From the NCBI GenBank assembly GCA_964402955.1, contig CAYOEZ010000257.1, forward strand, positions 1-6,227: a DNA stretch of 6,227 nt. The letters are read 5' to 3'. The DNA is from CAYOEZ01 sp964402955 (GTDB lineage Bacteria > Chloroflexota > DTOL01 > DAOUCN01). The notes beneath the pieces were generated by a model that saw nothing but the letters and a program-made list of their open reading frames with translations, did not search any database and had not been told where the DNA came from. A program made the translations under genes and the position numbers. Position 1 is the stretch's first letter; every line of letters begins with the position of its first letter. This document shows, piece by piece, positions 5,263 to 6,227 of the stretch.

Positions 5263-6227
5263 CTACTGAGATTTGACGTGAATGGCGTTCAGCTTGGGGC
5301 CGTCCGATTTCATGGTGAAGGTCACGTCGAGCCGGCCATTGCTGACCGTGACGGTGTAGGAGAGGTCAAAGGCTGTCTTGGGTGCGCCGGCGGCGATGAT
5401 GTCGAAGTTGCTGCGCCGCACCGTTCCGTTGATCAGGATATCGAATGTGCGCATCCCCGCTGCGGTAAGGTAGATCTCGGCGAACTTGAGATCGACTTGA
5501 TAGTTGCCGTTGGCGACATCGAAGCGATAACCGCCGCCGCTGGCGTTCCACCAGCGCTCAGATTGGTAGAGTGTATCGTCGACTGTTGCGGCAATGGCTG
5601 AGCCAGTGGCATACGTGAAGGCATTGGCAGGCAATGTATAGCCGTAGGTGTTGGCGGCGCTATAGGCGCGATCGGCGAGCCAGGTCTTGCCGTTGCTATC
5701 GGTGTATTGTGCGCCGCCGGCGTTGAGCCAGGCTTCGAAAGCTGGAGCCAGGCCGGGGGTGGTGGCGGTGGGCGTCGGCGTTGCGGTCGCCGGAACCACC
5801 CCGCCCAGCGATTTGATGTGGATGGCGCTCAGCTTGGGGTTGTCCAATCTCTTGGTGAAGGTCACGTCCAGCCGGCCGTTGCTGACCGTCACGGTGTAGG
5901 AGAGGTCAAAGGCCTTGTGGGGTGCGCCAGCGGCGGCGATGATGTCGAAGTTGCTGCGCCGCACCGTTCCGTTGATCAGGATATCGAAGGTGCGCATCCC
6001 CGCTTGCGTCTGGTAGATCTCGGCGAACTTGAGATCGACCTGATAGTCGCCGTTGGCGACGTCGAAGCGATAGCCGCCGCCGCTGGCGTTCCACCAGCGC
6101 TCGGACTGGTAGAGAGTGTCGTCGACTGTCGCTGCGATGGGTGAGCCAGTAGCATACGTGAAGGCGTTGGCGGGCAATGTATAGCCGTAGGTGTTGGCGG
6201 CGCTATAGGCGCGATCGGCGAGCCAGG
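5263..6227 (-). CDS. Tandem malectin-domain protein, C-terminal part (5' end beyond window)
   Basis: The frame is open to the right edge, so 320 C-terminal residues are visible; the N-terminus and any signal peptide or catalytic domain lie outside. Two malectin-type carbohydrate-binding domains are seen. The first (1-140) lacks its start, and the second (about 159-320) is complete from LAPAFEAWLNAGGAQYTDS. Both carry WLADRAYS, the TVDDTLYQSERWW block, FDVANG, YQVDLKFAEIY, GMRTFDILING and a closing PKL.AIH strand. The linker VVPATATPTPTATTPG (143-158) is Thr/Pro-rich, typical of exported bacterial proteins. Malectin domains bind glycans and often accompany glycoside hydrolases or surface proteins; no enzyme domain is visible here. 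The domains repeat every 181 residues. A TTG at 6175-6177 lies within the first domain and is not a start. The TAG at 5263 may be premature. Confidence 0.85.
   Translation of the reverse strand, partial: WLADRAYSAANTYGYTLPANAFTYATGSPIAATVDDTLYQSERWWNASGGGYRFDVANGDYQVDLKFAEIYQTQAGMRTFDILINGTVRRSNFDIIAAAGAPHKAFDLSYTVTVSNGRLDVTFTKRLDNPKLSAIHIKSLGGVVPATATPTPTATTPGLAPAFEAWLNAGGAQYTDSNGKTWLADRAYSAANTYGYTLPANAFTYATGSAIAATVDDTLYQSERWWNASGGGYRFDVANGNYQVDLKFAEIYLTAAGMRTFDILINGTVRRSNFDIIAAGAPKTAFDLSYTVTVSNGRLDVTFTMKSDGPKLNAIHVKSQ
5275..6227. repeat. Tandem direct DNA repeat encoding the two malectin domains
   Basis: The segment 5275-5684 recurs at 5815-6227 with offset 540, becoming 543 after one in-frame 3-bp insertion near 5400 (an extra Ala codon in the first domain). 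Over 5401-5684 versus 5944-6227 I count 21 differences in 284 bases; the last 44 bases visible are identical. The repeat runs off the right edge. It reflects a fairly recent domain duplication or ongoing gene conversion. Confidence 0.9.

Noticed and set aside
5128..6144. Plus-strand frames of 157 and 145 codons over the malectin region
   Set aside because: They are antisense shadows; the two resemble each other only because the underlying DNA is a tandem repeat.

Overview
The window looks like a piece of a GC-rich bacterial chromosome. It holds an L-rhamnose catabolic gene, a glycosyltransferase, a secreted-type malectin-domain protein with a Thr/Pro linker, and a DUF4258 plus YgiT-like gene pair. 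That combination, with 8-nt low-complexity intergenic repeats, suggests a Chloroflexota (Roseiflexus/Chloroflexus-like) genome. This is an inference from gene content only; no rRNA or other phylogenetic marker is present.

Layout, left to right. (1) 1-310, minus: the N-terminal part of an unrecognised basic/coiled-coil protein cut by the left edge, with a near-consensus promoter (396-424) overlapping the end of the next gene. (2) 421-3152, minus: a two-gene transcription unit, rhamnulokinase (rhaB, 1668-3152) followed 23 nt later by a GT4-type glycosyltransferase (421-1644). Its promoter region at 3275-3305 carries a palindrome, TGCCATAAATGGCA, between the -35 and -10 boxes. (3) 3402-4636, plus: a small divergent block with a strong promoter, a DUF4258 protein (3494-3799), a YgiT-like partner that has lost its zinc cysteines (3801-4025), and an unrecognised 150-aa protein (4184-4636). 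(4) 4723-5030, minus: a second, truncated copy of the rhaB start (24 codons, 23 of 24 residues identical) with the same ribosome-binding site and the same palindrome/promoter block upstream. (5) 5043-6227, minus: a hairpin with terminator character, then the C-terminal part of a protein with tandem malectin domains that runs off the right edge.

The most unusual structure is the duplicated 'operator plus rhaB 5' end' (3081-3305 and 4786-5030), which brackets the plus-strand toxin-antitoxin-like block. Both the operator core and the first 24 codons are conserved, while the leader between them has diverged. A second oddity is in the malectin gene. Its frame is stopped by TAG at 5263-5265, but the same frame continues for 47 codons into a recognisable malectin C-terminal strand and a second stop (5119-5121), 16 nt before the hairpin. 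This suggests a decayed third domain.

Functionally, RhaB would phosphorylate L-rhamnulose in the cytoplasm. The malectin protein probably binds carbohydrate outside the cell. Sharing of a repressor site between the rhaB operon and the remnant next to the malectin gene would fit a sugar-responsive locus. No rhamnose isomerase, aldolase, transporter or regulator gene is present in the window, so the regulon is not proven here.
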